In this document: one piece after another, positions 26,955 through 36,337 of the stretch
Layout: each line of letters opens with the position of its first letter
How positions within the stretch are numbered: position 1 is the stretch's first letter
From: Paraglaciecola mesophila
GTDB taxonomy: Bacteria; Pseudomonadota; Gammaproteobacteria; Enterobacterales; Alteromonadaceae
Reading direction: 5' to 3'
Assembly: GCF_009906955.1 (NCBI RefSeq)
Contig: NZ_CP047656.1
Location: 1,054,001 to 1,118,000 of the forward strand
Length of the DNA stretch: 64,000 nt
Translations under genes and position numbers: made by a program
The notes under the pieces: model-generated
Told to the model about the DNA's origin: nothing
The model's input: the letters and a program-made list of their open reading frames with translations, nothing else
Databases searched by the model: none

Positions 26955-26998
26955 ACGATGATGCGGGATCATTGCGCTAGGTACGTTTAAGGATAATT

Positions 26999-27364
26999 AT
27001 GGAAAATAAAATAATTTTACAGGTGGTCGGTTTTATCATTTTATTTCTAGGGGGGGTACTCAGTTATAACCCTGAACTAGTAAGCAGTAAACCCATCCCT
27101 GTGGATACCTTCCAAGCTGTTGAAAGAAGAGTCCGGTGGGGCTTTCTAATGGGGACAGGTATGCTACTGATTTTTCATCATCAAATTACCCCATATTTTT
27201 TTACTGTTGCTGCACTCGGTATGACATTAACATTGGGAGCACTAATTTCCCGTGTGATGGGTATTGTTCTTGATGGCTCTGTACTTAGGCATTGGATGTG
27301 GGTAGCTATTGAGCTAATCATGGTCATTGGTTTTGGAATTTGGTATGCGAAACAACGGACATAA
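26999..27364 (+). CDS. Small integral membrane protein (DUF4345-like)
   Basis: 121 aa with four predicted membrane helices (about residues 5-22, 48-62, 67-90, 98-115). Patterns such as ERRVRWGFLMGTGMLL and a Gly-rich third helix followed by VMGIVLDG recall the DUF4345 family, whose function is unknown. ATG 26999 with AAGGA upstream. It follows the SDR gene on the same strand by 44 bp. Family assignment is by eye only. Confidence 0.7.
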   Translation: MENKIILQVVGFIILFLGGVLSYNPELVSSKPIPVDTFQAVERRVRWGFLMGTGMLLIFHHQITPYFFTVAALGMTLTLGALISRVMGIVLDGSVLRHWMWVAIELIMVIGFGIWYAKQRT

Positions 27365-27553
27365 TAAGTTGTCTTTCCGTATTAAAGTTAATTCATTAAT
27401 TGATAAATTAGTAGTGTCACAAACACAAAATTGTCCAAAAAAGAGTTAGCTTGACCGTCTCTTGAACATTCATAGCTGCTTGTCCGGTGAAGTCTAAACT
27501 AACTCTACTAAGCTGTAAGATCAGATATGAGCTACTACATTTAAACGTGTACA

Positions 27554-28045
27554 TTAAGTATGGTGTTGCTTTATATGTTCGATTAAACCGTCCGATGCTT
27601 GTTCGATTAAATCTAAAACGTATTCAAAACCACGTTTTCCACCGTAATAAGGATCAGGGACCTCTTCTTCGTTTGCCTCACAAAAGCTCATCATGAGAGA
27701 GATTTTGTGTTGATACTCCTCGGGACATATCTCTTTTAAATTGCGCACGTTCGCCTTATCCATGGCTATAACGTAGTCAAACTGCTCAAAATCACTGCTA
27801 TTCACTTTACGACATTTTATTTTTTTAAAGTGATAACCTCGCTCTTCGCCTACTGCTCTTGAGCGCTTATCAGGTTGTGAGCCAATATGCGCTCCTAATG
27901 TACCGGCAGAGTCGATTTTTATCGCTAAACCCGCATGATTTGCTTTGTGCCGAAAAATAGCTTCAGCTGAAGGAGAGCGGCAGATATTGCCTAAGCACAC
28001 GAATAAAACTGATGTGATATGTTTTTCTACTTTTTTGTCAAACAC
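27554..28045 (-). CDS. Low-molecular-weight protein-tyrosine phosphatase
   Basis: 163 aa. Cytoplasmic phosphatase of the LMW-PTP family. The active-site loop VCLGNICRSP (CX5R, residues about 16-25) lies at the N terminus and the catalytic aspartate is in VPDPYYGG near the C terminus. The start is a GTG at 28045. Members usually act on tyrosine kinases for polysaccharide export or are orphan housekeeping enzymes; no kinase or capsule genes are nearby, so the orphan type is likelier. Convergent with the membrane-protein gene and divergent from pqiA. Confidence 0.93.
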   Translation of the reverse strand: MFDKKVEKHITSVLFVCLGNICRSPSAEAIFRHKANHAGLAIKIDSAGTLGAHIGSQPDKRSRAVGEERGYHFKKIKCRKVNSSDFEQFDYVIAMDKANVRNLKEICPEEYQHKISLMMSFCEANEEEVPDPYYGGKRGFEYVLDLIEQASDGLIEHIKQHHT

Positions 28046-28232
28046 CTAAATAACATCCGTAAAAATTGTTCGTTGATTTGAAGGGAAGCAAGCTCGAAAT
28101 GCTAGGCATTGTGTATAAACGCGGCGCTCCCCCTAATGTTAACTGTTAGAAAACGTAAATACATCGTGCGTGCATGATTACCTTTCCACAGTTGATGGCT
28201 TTTTGGTAACCTATATAAATATAGGGTCAGAT

Positions 28233-29378
28233 ATGCACCATATGGATGAATCGATAAAGAATACAACAGCTTGCCATCAAGTTCAGTGCCACGAGTGTGC
28301 TTATGAAGTAGCGGTTCCTGCGCTTTTTCACCGTGAACGTGCACATTGTCCTCGATGTCATTATGTTATCACAACCTATTACCAAAATATGACACAAAAG
28401 CTAGTCGCGTTTTCGTTAGCCTCATTGATATTCATGGTTGCGGCATTGTGCTTTAAATTCTTGTCCTTTAGCGCTAACGGCCAATATCATGCCATCAATA
28501 TCATTGGCAGTATAGAAGCCCTCGCGAATAACGATTACCTCGGTTTAGCGATTCTACAAAGTGCGGTGATCCTCGTTCTACCCTCGACGATTTTGCTCTG
28601 TTTATTGTATTTATTGATCCCCGTTTTATTTGGCAAAAAGCCTAAGCATGCCGCACCGGTGTTAAAGCTCATTTTCACGTTACGCCCCTGGACCATGGTG
28701 GAAATTTTTCTGGTGGCGGTTTTGGTCAGCTTAGTCAAGATCATGTCTATGGCAGATATTGGCATAGGGCTTTCATTCTATGCCTATGCGTTGTTTGCGA
28801 TTTCCATGACTGCAACGCTTATGTATTTAGATCAACATCAACTTTATATTCTGACGTCTTGTGAGCTTCCTGCTCCGCCAACACCTCGCCCAGCCTCCCA
28901 CAGTATTCAGACAACTTGGGCCTTATTAATCACTTCGGTTTTGTTTTATATACCTGCGAATACGCTGCCTATTATGCATACTAATATTTTGGGAGATGAC
29001 CAACCTAGCACAATATTAGGCGGCGTAGTAACCCTCTGGAAGATGGGTTCTTACCCTATCGCCGCGATTATATTTATTGCCAGCATTTTAGTGCCGGTCG
29101 GTAAGCTGGTCATATTATGCTGGCTAAATTATTCCGTACAAACTGACTACTATGGTGGCAAAAAAACACGTATGGTCGGCTACCGTATCACAGAGTTTAT
29201 TGGTCGTTGGTCGATGATTGACGTGTTTGTGGTGGCCATTTTGGTCAGCCTGATACAACTAGGAAATATCATGAGTATTTATCCTGGTTATGCAGCATTG
29301 GCGTTTTGCACTGTGGTTATATTAACCATGCTGGCGGCTTTTTCATTTGATACAAAATTAATTTGGAGTGAACAATAA
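28233..29378 (+). CDS. pqiA: PqiA-like (paraquat-inducible protein A) membrane protein
   Basis: 381 aa from ATG 28233, with AGGG upstream; a GTG 21 codons earlier is in frame but improbable. Inner-membrane partner of an MCE lipid-transport complex (PqiA/YebS/LetA type). N-terminal zinc-ribbon motif CHECAYEV ... CPRCHY, then two PqiA repeats of four membrane helices each. The second repeat has only a vestige of the cysteine motif. It heads a three-gene operon; its stop is 2 bp from the pqiB ATG. The complex carries phospholipids between inner and outer membranes. Confidence 0.93.
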   Translation: MHHMDESIKNTTACHQVQCHECAYEVAVPALFHRERAHCPRCHYVITTYYQNMTQKLVAFSLASLIFMVAALCFKFLSFSANGQYHAINIIGSIEALANNDYLGLAILQSAVILVLPSTILLCLLYLLIPVLFGKKPKHAAPVLKLIFTLRPWTMVEIFLVAVLVSLVKIMSMADIGIGLSFYAYALFAISMTATLMYLDQHQLYILTSCELPAPPTPRPASHSIQTTWALLITSVLFYIPANTLPIMHTNILGDDQPSTILGGVVTLWKMGSYPIAAIIFIASILVPVGKLVILCWLNYSVQTDYYGGKKTRMVGYRITEFIGRWSMIDVFVVAILVSLIQLGNIMSIYPGYAALAFCTVVILTMLAAFSFDTKLIWSEQ

Positions 29379-29380
29379 TC

Positions 29381-31042
29381 ATGGCGAACAATGGCGAACC
29401 TGCTGATATTAAGCACGTTAAAAGCATTTCGAAAATATGGTTAGTTCCCTTCATTGCTGTGTGCATGGGCGGATGGATGTTCTATCACCAATGGAGCAAT
29501 CAAGGGCCATTGATCAGTATTGTGTTTGAAAATGCATCAGGATTAGAAGCAGGTAAAACGAAAATAAAAATGCATAATGTCGATGTAGGGGAAGTGAAAA
29601 GTATTGAACTGACTGAAGATTTACAAAAAGTTTTGGTAACAGCGCGTATGTCAGCCAACTCTGAAGGTTTATTGCGCGAAAACACCGAGTTTTGGTCAGT
29701 AAACCCGCGCATTTCGCTCAATGGTATTTCTGGTTTGAACACATTAGTATCAGGTACTTACATTAACATGTCAGCGAATTTGGAAGGTCGTTCAAGTCGA
29801 GATTTTGTTGCCCTCTCCGCACCACCTATTACCCCAAGTGGCACACCAGGGTTACATGTTACGTTAAACAGTAACGCTGAGTTCGCTTTCAAAGAAGGAG
29901 ACCCTGTTATCTATAAAGGGTTAAAAGTAGGGGAATTTGAGAGTATCTATTTTAACTTCGATGAACGGGTTGTGTACTACAACACCTTTATTCAAGCGCC
30001 TTATCATAAACTCATCACCACCAATACCAAATTTTGGAATAGCAGTGGTGTAGAAATGGACATAGGCGCAAACGGATTTAAAGTCAAAAGCAGCAGTATA
30101 GAAACGCTCATCACCAATGGGGTGGCATTCGGTGTCCCTGATGGTATGCCACAAGGTGAACGGGTGAATGAGCGATCGTATTTTACCATTCATGACTCTT
30201 ATGAATCAGCTGCCGAAGAACGCTACAAAGAGTCAGCTAAATTTGTGATCCTGATAGATGATACCGTACGTGGATTACGCGTTGGTGCACCGGTAGAATA
30301 CCGAGGTATCAAAGTAGGCAAAGTACTGGAAATTAACCCGCCCAATGGTAAGCAGCATAAATGGTTGGACTCAGGTGTGGCCATTCCTGTCGTGATTGGC
30401 ATTCAACCGGGCAGAGTTGAACAAACTGATGATGCAGAGGGTATCGAATTTATCAATCAGCAAATCAAAATATGGGTAGAAAACGGATTTAGGGCATCGT
30501 TGCAAACAGGCAATTTATTAACAGGCGCACTATTTGTAAATTTAGAGCAATACCCCAACGCCCCTATCGCCCAGATGGAGCAATTTCAACAATATGCCGT
30601 GATCCCAAGCATTTCAAATGAGTTCTCTCAGATAACGGAAAAGGTCAGTGCCATACTCGATAACATCAATGACATGGACCTCGTGCAGATGTCATCGGCA
30701 GCCAATCAGATGATGGCAGATATTAGTGCAAGTGCGAATAGCATGAACAGTACAGCTGATGATTTCGCTGAAACATTAAAAGAGATGGATGAGCAACAGG
30801 TCAGTACGAAACTTGCTGCCGCGCTGTCGGGTATCGCTGAGTTAACACGTGGCTTTTCTACTGGTTCTAAAACAAATAACGAGATTAACGACACATTAGA
30901 GACGTTACAGCACAGGTTACGTGAGTTACAACCCTTGTTACTTGAGCTAAACCAAGCGCCGAATAGTCTCATTTTTGATAAATCTCCCAAGCCCTATCTT
31001 CAGCCTGGAAGTCAGCCAAATACTCAGCAAGGGAACCATTAA
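29381..31042 (+). CDS. pqiB: PqiB-like MCE-domain lipid transport protein
   Basis: 553 aa, close to E. coli PqiB (546). One membrane anchor (about residues 20-38) followed by three MCE domains (about 45-135, 160-250, 285-395), then a long alpha-helical C-terminal region (about 410-530) that in PqiB forms the needle across the periplasm. Repeated pattern V-E-Y-R-G-I-K-V-G / VIYKGLKVGEFES marks the MCE cores. Translation follows directly on pqiA and runs into pqiC. With PqiA and PqiC it should form a bridge for lipid movement. Confidence 0.94.
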   Translation: MANNGEPADIKHVKSISKIWLVPFIAVCMGGWMFYHQWSNQGPLISIVFENASGLEAGKTKIKMHNVDVGEVKSIELTEDLQKVLVTARMSANSEGLLRENTEFWSVNPRISLNGISGLNTLVSGTYINMSANLEGRSSRDFVALSAPPITPSGTPGLHVTLNSNAEFAFKEGDPVIYKGLKVGEFESIYFNFDERVVYYNTFIQAPYHKLITTNTKFWNSSGVEMDIGANGFKVKSSSIETLITNGVAFGVPDGMPQGERVNERSYFTIHDSYESAAEERYKESAKFVILIDDTVRGLRVGAPVEYRGIKVGKVLEINPPNGKQHKWLDSGVAIPVVIGIQPGRVEQTDDAEGIEFINQQIKIWVENGFRASLQTGNLLTGALFVNLEQYPNAPIAQMEQFQQYAVIPSISNEFSQITEKVSAILDNINDMDLVQMSSAANQMMADISASANSMNSTADDFAETLKEMDEQQVSTKLAAALSGIAELTRGFSTGSKTNNEINDTLETLQHRLRELQPLLLELNQAPNSLIFDKSPKPYLQPGSQPNTQQGNH

Positions 31043-31043
31043 T

Positions 31044-31622
31044 ATGAAACGACTTAGCGTCTTTATTCTGCTATTCACATTAGCTGCGTGCAGCACATCG
31101 AAAGCGCCTATGAAACAGTTTTTTATGTTGAATAGCCAAACTCCGCTCATGTCAACTTCTCCAAAAGAGGTGGAGCGAGTAGTCGTGGTCGATAGAATTT
31201 TGCTAGCTGATTATCTGAAACGCCCAAACTTGGTGATGCAAATAGAAGGCAATCAACTGTACTATTCTGATATTGATCTTTGGGCGGAAAACTTACAAAC
31301 CGGAATTCATAATACCCTACTTGCATGGTTAAACGACAAGGCGACAGAAACCCGTTTTATTGCTTATGATTCACCTGATGCATCCGGGAACCATGAGCGT
31401 CTTGTTATCAGTATCAAGCGATTCATGCCGACTGATCAAGGGCAAGTCATCACTAGCGGCCAATATTGGCACGTGAACAGTAATCAAACCAATGAGCTAA
31501 CGTCTCCGGAAAGTTTTGCATTTACCTCTGAATTATCTCAACAAGGATACAGCCACAGTGTTACTCTACTTGCAGAACAATTACTCAAACTCAGTCATCA
31601 GATAATTAACGATATTGAATAA
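31044..31622 (+). CDS. pqiC: PqiC-like outer-membrane lipoprotein
   Basis: 192 aa from ATG 31044, with AAGGGAA upstream, one base after the pqiB stop. Signal peptide with lipobox LAAC (Cys about residue 15). The rest is the PqiC/YmbA-type domain (ABC-type transport auxiliary lipoprotein) with VVVVDRILLADYLKRPNLV as a typical stretch. It would dock the PqiB needle to the outer membrane. Confidence 0.92.
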   Translation: MKRLSVFILLFTLAACSTSKAPMKQFFMLNSQTPLMSTSPKEVERVVVVDRILLADYLKRPNLVMQIEGNQLYYSDIDLWAENLQTGIHNTLLAWLNDKATETRFIAYDSPDASGNHERLVISIKRFMPTDQGQVITSGQYWHVNSNQTNELTSPESFAFTSELSQQGYSHSVTLLAEQLLKLSHQIINDIE

Positions 31623-31648
31623 GCAAGAAAGAAGGATACTAAGCACAT

Positions 31649-32761
31649 ATGTTTATCGTTAGTCGTTTCATTAGAAATTATTTAAATACAGGAACAAAAG
31701 CGAGTAACTCCCCTGCGGTAAGACAGCAAATTCAAGTGACCAATCTGTTTGGTTTTATTGGATACTTTATTACGTTTATTTTAGGTGTCACTGCCTTATT
31801 TCGCAGTCAATGGGATCATAACGACGACTTCTATCTAGGGGTGACGTTATTGATCGCTAGCGTTTTATTCTTTACTTCACGGATAATTCTTAAATATTTT
31901 CAGAGTAAAAACGGCTATAAATTTTCCGCTAATTTAGTGACGTCAGCACTCATGTTACTGATGTTGTATTTGATTGTTATGGGCGGGGTAAAAAATACAG
32001 GGCCGTTATGGATATATATAGTGCCCCCCGTTGTATTATTTTTTGGTGGTCTAAAAAGAGGCCTCGTTCAACTAGGCGCTTTTGCTCTAGTCGTCATTAT
32101 TATTCTTGAATTTCCGAACAATGGTCTGTTGTTTGCTGAGTACAGCGCTGAGTTTCGCTCTCGTCTTATCTACTCATTTTTAACCGTCAGTATGCTGTTC
32201 GTGTTCTATGAATACTCTAGACAGCGCTCGTTTAAAACACTTCAAGAGCTAAGTAAAAAGTTTGAGCAACAAGCCCGGATTGATTCCTTGTCCGGCTTAC
32301 AAAACCGCCGCGGCATGTTAGAAAAACTTGAATATGAACACCATCGCATCCTTAGGCACAGTAAAAATATGACCCTGATGATGTGTGATATTGATCATTT
32401 TAAACAGGTGAATGATCAATATGGTCACGATGTCGGTGATATTGTGATTAAACAAGTCGGTCAGATGTTTGCTAATGGCCTGCGCAAGCAAGACACCGTA
32501 GCGCGCTGGGGCGGAGAAGAGTTTCTCTTTATGTTGCCTGAAACTACACAACAACAAGCGTTTGTGTTAGCTGAGAAGTTGCGAAAAAAAGTAGAAAATT
32601 ATGAACAAAAAGTGGACTCTGCGCACTTATCAGTCACCGTCAGTATTGGCATATATCAGATGCACCCACAAGACAAACTAGATCACGCTATTAGCAGAGC
32701 AGATACTAATTTATATCGCGCTAAAACACATGGTCGTAACTGTACTGTGGTAACAGACTGA
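31649..32761 (+). CDS. Membrane-bound diguanylate cyclase (GGDEF)
   Basis: 370 aa. About six hydrophobic segments in residues 25-185 form a membrane sensor without a recognised ligand domain. The GGDEF domain (about 205-365) has the intact active-site motif GGEEF and, five residues before it, an RxxD inhibitory I-site (RKQD). It should make cyclic di-GMP and be feedback-inhibited. ATG 31649. It follows pqiC by 26 bp on the same strand and may be co-transcribed, though functional coupling is not clear. Confidence 0.93.
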   Translation: MFIVSRFIRNYLNTGTKASNSPAVRQQIQVTNLFGFIGYFITFILGVTALFRSQWDHNDDFYLGVTLLIASVLFFTSRIILKYFQSKNGYKFSANLVTSALMLLMLYLIVMGGVKNTGPLWIYIVPPVVLFFGGLKRGLVQLGAFALVVIIILEFPNNGLLFAEYSAEFRSRLIYSFLTVSMLFVFYEYSRQRSFKTLQELSKKFEQQARIDSLSGLQNRRGMLEKLEYEHHRILRHSKNMTLMMCDIDHFKQVNDQYGHDVGDIVIKQVGQMFANGLRKQDTVARWGGEEFLFMLPETTQQQAFVLAEKLRKKVENYEQKVDSAHLSVTVSIGIYQMHPQDKLDHAISRADTNLYRAKTHGRNCTVVTD

Positions 32762-32877
32762 CCTCTTTGCCCGCTACCTAGCTAAACAAAGCGAAAATAA
32801 GCAACGCTGTCGTTAGTTAAACCTTCTGACACCTGAGCGCTGCGCTCATTAATCGTCAGGCAAAATAAGCGAGAGAC

Positions 32878-34674
32878 ATGCGCTCTAAACAACATACCCA
32901 AATAGAAGACAGCAAATTTAATTGGCGCGTGATAAAACAACTGTGGCCTTATCTCTTAGAGTTTAAACAACGCGTATTTTTCGCCATGCTTTGCTTGGTC
33001 GCTGCCAAGGTAGCCAGTATTGGTTTGCCTTTCATACTCAAGCATGCTGTCGATACGCTAAACGCCGAAAACTCAAGCAATGCAATAGTGCTTGTGCCTT
33101 TTGCATTAATTGCCGCATACGGTCTACTGCGTTTAGCAAATGTATTATTCGGGGAAATTCGTGACACGCTTTTCGGCAGAGTCACAGAACGCGCTATGCG
33201 TCGTATCAGCTTGCAAGTATTTGAACACCTGCACAAATTGGATCTTGATTATCACCTTAATCGTCAGACAGGTGGTTTATCTCGCGATATTGAGCGCGGA
33301 ACAAGCGGTATCAGTTTTCTAATGCGCTTCTTAGTATTTAACATCGTCCCTACTTTATTAGAGATTCTAGCCGTTGTAGGCGTACTCTTTTATAATTACG
33401 GTTGGAGCTTTGCCGTCATTATTTTAGTCTCGGTCATCAGCTACATTAGCTTTTCTGTTAAAGCCACTCATTGGCGTACTGAGTTTGTACGCGCAGTCAA
33501 CCAAGCGGATTCCCTCAGTAATACCAGGGCTATTGACAGCCTATTAAATTACGAAACCGTTAAGTACTTTAATAACGAAGAATACGAGGCAAAGCGCTAT
33601 GATGTCGCCCTAGCAGATTGGGAAGTCGCAAGGCGCAAAAACCGATTATCACTTTTTGCCTTAAATGGCGGGCAAGCCACTATAATCGCCATCGCTATGA
33701 CCAGCATGATGGCCGTGGCGGCTTACTATGTCGCTCAAGGCACCATGACCATAGGTGACTTTGTGTTAATCAATGCGTTTACCATGCAAATTTTTATGCC
33801 CCTGAACTTCCTTGGGTTCGTATATCGTGAAATACGAGGGGCATTGGCTAATATCGAAAACTTATTTGCCTTATTAGGCAAATCATCAAATATTGTCGAT
33901 AACGAGAATGCAAAAACGATTCAGGTTATCGAAGGAGAAATACGCTTTTCCCACGTTAACTTCGGTTACGGACCAGACAGGCAAATTCTTCATGATGTGA
34001 GTTTCACTGTACCAGCCGGTCAAAAAGTGGCTATAGTTGGCCCGAGCGGCGCGGGTAAATCCACTGTCATCAAGCTATTATTTCGCTTTTATAATCCAAC
34101 TAGCGGCGAAATTTACATCGATGGACAGCCCGTTAGTGATTCAACCCAAGCCTCACTGCGTCAAGCTATTGGAATAGTGCCCCAAGACACCGTCTTATTT
34201 AACGACAGCATTTTTGAGAATATTCGCTACGGCAATCCAACAGCGAATGATGAACAAGTCAATCAAGCTATCGAACATGCTCATTTATCAGCGTTTATAA
34301 ACGCCTTACCAAAAGGCAGAGAAACCAAAGTAGGTGAACGAGGGTTAAAACTATCCGGTGGAGAGAAGCAGCGCGTGGCGATTGCCCGTACCATTTTAAA
34401 AGGAGCGCCTATTCTATTGTTTGACGAAGCCACCTCGTCACTGGACAGCCAGTCGGAGCGGGCAATTTTAAGTGCCTTTAAAGAGATAGCGAAAGGCCAT
34501 ACGAGTTTAGTTATCGCTCATAGACTCTCGACGATTGTAGATGCAGATAGCATAATAGTCCTGCAAGATGGCTGTGTGGTTGAACAAGGAAATCACCCTA
34601 CACTTCTGAAGAACAAAGGCCCCTATTATCAGCTGTGGAATACCCAGCAAAAAGTGAATACGCAAGATGACTGA
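32878..34674 (+). CDS. ATM1/HMT1-type ABC exporter
   Basis: 598 aa half-transporter: six membrane helices (about residues 30-320) fused to an ATPase domain (about 350-590). Walker A GPSGAGKS, signature LSGGEKQR, Walker B LLFDEATSSLD and the H-loop IAHRLST are all intact. The Y-GR-TERAMRR and LHKLDLDYHLNRQTGGLSRDIERGT segments are typical of the ATM1 (heavy metal/glutathione conjugate) group. Bacterial members export glutathione-metal or persulfide compounds. ATG 32878 with GAGAG upstream. Its last 8 bases overlap the next gene. Confidence 0.93.
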   Translation: MRSKQHTQIEDSKFNWRVIKQLWPYLLEFKQRVFFAMLCLVAAKVASIGLPFILKHAVDTLNAENSSNAIVLVPFALIAAYGLLRLANVLFGEIRDTLFGRVTERAMRRISLQVFEHLHKLDLDYHLNRQTGGLSRDIERGTSGISFLMRFLVFNIVPTLLEILAVVGVLFYNYGWSFAVIILVSVISYISFSVKATHWRTEFVRAVNQADSLSNTRAIDSLLNYETVKYFNNEEYEAKRYDVALADWEVARRKNRLSLFALNGGQATIIAIAMTSMMAVAAYYVAQGTMTIGDFVLINAFTMQIFMPLNFLGFVYREIRGALANIENLFALLGKSSNIVDNENAKTIQVIEGEIRFSHVNFGYGPDRQILHDVSFTVPAGQKVAIVGPSGAGKSTVIKLLFRFYNPTSGEIYIDGQPVSDSTQASLRQAIGIVPQDTVLFNDSIFENIRYGNPTANDEQVNQAIEHAHLSAFINALPKGRETKVGERGLKLSGGEKQRVAIARTILKGAPILLFDEATSSLDSQSERAILSAFKEIAKGHTSLVIAHRLSTIVDADSIIVLQDGCVVEQGNHPTLLKNKGPYYQLWNTQQKVNTQDD

Positions 34675-34885
34675 ACAACCAAATCAACTGTTAATTGATG
34701 CTGTTAATCAAACCATGCCATTTGGAAAGTATGCGGGTAGAAAATTGCTAGAATTACCAGAACCTTATTTAGTGTGGTTTAGCCAGAAAGGGTTCCCTGA
34801 AGGAAAACTAGGACAGCAATTGGCGCTAATGCATGAGATTAAGGTAAACGGCTTAGAAAACATGCTACAACCGTTACTCAGATAA
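34667..34885 (+). CDS. DUF3820 family small protein
   Basis: 72 aa. Family pattern MPFGKYAGRKLLELPEPYLVWF followed by FPEGKLGQQL, the DUF3820 signature; cytoplasmic, function unknown. Starts inside the end of the ABC exporter gene (8-bp overlap), indicating translational coupling, and overlaps the next start by one base (TAATG). Confidence 0.88.
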   Translation: MTEQPNQLLIDAVNQTMPFGKYAGRKLLELPEPYLVWFSQKGFPEGKLGQQLALMHEIKVNGLENMLQPLLR

Positions 34886-35250
34886 TGTACTCCCCACGCT
34901 CCCGTTTTAATCGCTCTGGCAACCGTTCTAGCCCTAAACAGAATGAAAATATTGATAGGCAGATACGAGTATTGCACCAAGCGATGGCGCTAAAACTAAT
35001 TGCCCAGCCTCAGCTTCGTCAACAGGTCATCGACACCATTGAGACACGTTATCAAAATGGCTTATTGCGCCATGGTGGTTACCTAGTATGGATATGCTTG
35101 ATGGAATGTATCGATGAGTCACCCGATGACTTTATTCAAGGAGTGATAGCCGACACGCCACAAATGCGTAAGCTGCGCCGAAAAACGCCCTTTATCAACG
35201 TACTAACGGAACAAGAGCGGGAACACGCACTACTAAATATTACGCTGTGA
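34885..35250 (+). CDS. Hypothetical protein coupled to DUF3820
   Basis: 121 aa, basic N terminus, no signal peptide or membrane span, mainly helical (QALKLIAQPQLRQQVIDTIE-like stretch, then HGGYLVWICLMECIDESPDDF). Starts at the ATG that overlaps the DUF3820 stop. Its end overlaps the convergent PEP-CTERM-type gene by 11 bp. Family not recognised; the tight overlap suggests a job with the exporter or DUF3820 protein. Confidence 0.75.
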   Translation: MYSPRSRFNRSGNRSSPKQNENIDRQIRVLHQAMALKLIAQPQLRQQVIDTIETRYQNGLLRHGGYLVWICLMECIDESPDDFIQGVIADTPQMRKLRRKTPFINVLTEQEREHALLNITL

Positions 35251-35911
35251 GCCTCTTGCGTATTGCAAGCCACATAAAGGGGACACATAAAAAGGCAAAT
35301 ACATTGGGCGCCGTCGCCGATACCGTTGAGGACGCTCGGGCTTGTGGTTGAGATTGGATTAAGAAGGTGCTGTATAGATCGTTCGATTGAGTCAGCTGAG
35401 TGTTATGTGCATTGTCAAAGTCTTGCCCGTAAACATTCGCTAATGCACTACCATTTAAATAACTCCCAGCCATGCGTAAGCGGTTCGTTTCCTCATCTTG
35501 ATAAAGTCCAAACGCGTAAGTTTGATAATATCGATTGCCTTGTGTCATACCAAATAAGGTTTGCCAGTTTGTCGCTTGCACATAACAATCGCTGGTGTTT
35601 GAGCAATTTCGCTCGTAGTTAGAGGGTTCTTGTGTATCGTGACGGACCAGCTGAATATCGGTAAAGGCGCTATCAAGCAGTCCATAGACCGCATCCGCAG
35701 AAGCGTATTCCCAGCCAGAATAGGCGTTGCCTGCTTCGTTGTAACTCAAATGATTAGTCAAGGTCAGGTCAAGCCAAATTAACCCGGTCGTATTATCTTT
35801 TACAGCAAGATTATCACCCGCTTCAAATGCATCCCATTGAATAAGTTCTGCTTGTGTGCAAGGACTGAGTAAAATACAGGCGAGTATAAAAGAGCGTGTC
35901 AGGTTAATCAT
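35240..35911 (-). CDS. PEP-CTERM-type exported protein
   Basis: 223 aa. N-terminal signal peptide (residues 1-21, ending CTQA). The body has the segment TGLIWLDLTLTNHLSYNEA ... GWEYASADAVYGLL, a pattern seen in many PEP-CTERM proteins (TGLEWLDLT.T...SYN..., GWRYAT..EV..L). The C terminus ends with a hydrophobic stretch after TAPN and a basic RKRLTA tail, a degenerate PEP-CTERM sorting signal. Such proteins are processed by exosortase and sent to the envelope or exopolysaccharide. No exosortase gene is in the window. Confidence 0.75.
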   Translation of the reverse strand: MINLTRSFILACILLSPCTQAELIQWDAFEAGDNLAVKDNTTGLIWLDLTLTNHLSYNEAGNAYSGWEYASADAVYGLLDSAFTDIQLVRHDTQEPSNYERNCSNTSDCYVQATNWQTLFGMTQGNRYYQTYAFGLYQDEETNRLRMAGSYLNGSALANVYGQDFDNAHNTQLTQSNDLYSTFLIQSQPQARASSTVSATAPNVFAFLCVPFMWLAIRKRLTA

Positions 35912-36019
35912 TTTGAGTACCGTGATCTTATTGTTTTTATTGAATAAAAACTAATGTTATCAAGATATAAATGATTGAAAATTAGCCAATGGTATGACCA
36001 GAAATATACCCTCTAAAAC

Positions 36020-36046
36020 AAAAAAAGCACCCGAAGGTGCTTTCTC
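36020..36046 (-). terminator. Intrinsic terminator of rpsO
   Basis: Stem GCACC / GGTGC with CGAA loop at 36027-36040, extended by A/T pairs. Read on the minus strand it has a UUCG tetraloop and is followed by a T-run. It closes the rpsO transcript. Confidence 0.92.
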
Positions 36047-36067
36047 TCAAACGTATAAAGCTGTCGA

Positions 36068-36337
36068 TTAACGACGTAGGCCTAAACGCTTGATTAGATC
36101 TTGATAACGCTCAACGTTCTTACCTTTAAGGTAATCAAGAAGCTTACGACGCTGGCTAACCATGCGTAACAAACCACGACGTGAATGATGATCTTTTTTA
36201 TGGTCAGCAAAATGGCCTTGAAGCTTGTTGATGTTAGACGTCAACAATGCAACTTGAACTTCAGGTGAACCAGTATCACCCTCTTTTACGCCAAAATCAG
36301 CAATAATTGCTGCAGTTTCTTGAGTAGTTAGTGACAT
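36068..36337 (-). CDS. rpsO: 30S ribosomal protein S15
   Basis: 89 aa, full length. Binds 16S rRNA helices 20-22 in the platform of the small subunit. Sequence is typical ([19 protein letters not shown], then [23 protein letters not shown]). Start ATG 36337 with GGAGAAAG upstream; an upstream TTG is in the ribosome site itself. It has its own promoter (36408-36435) and terminator. In many gammaproteobacteria pnp follows; here it does not. Confidence 0.98.
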   Translation of the reverse strand: MSLTTQETAAIIADFGVKEGDTGSPEVQVALLTSNINKLQGHFADHKKDHHSRRGLLRMVSQRRKLLDYLKGKNVERYQDLIKRLGLRR

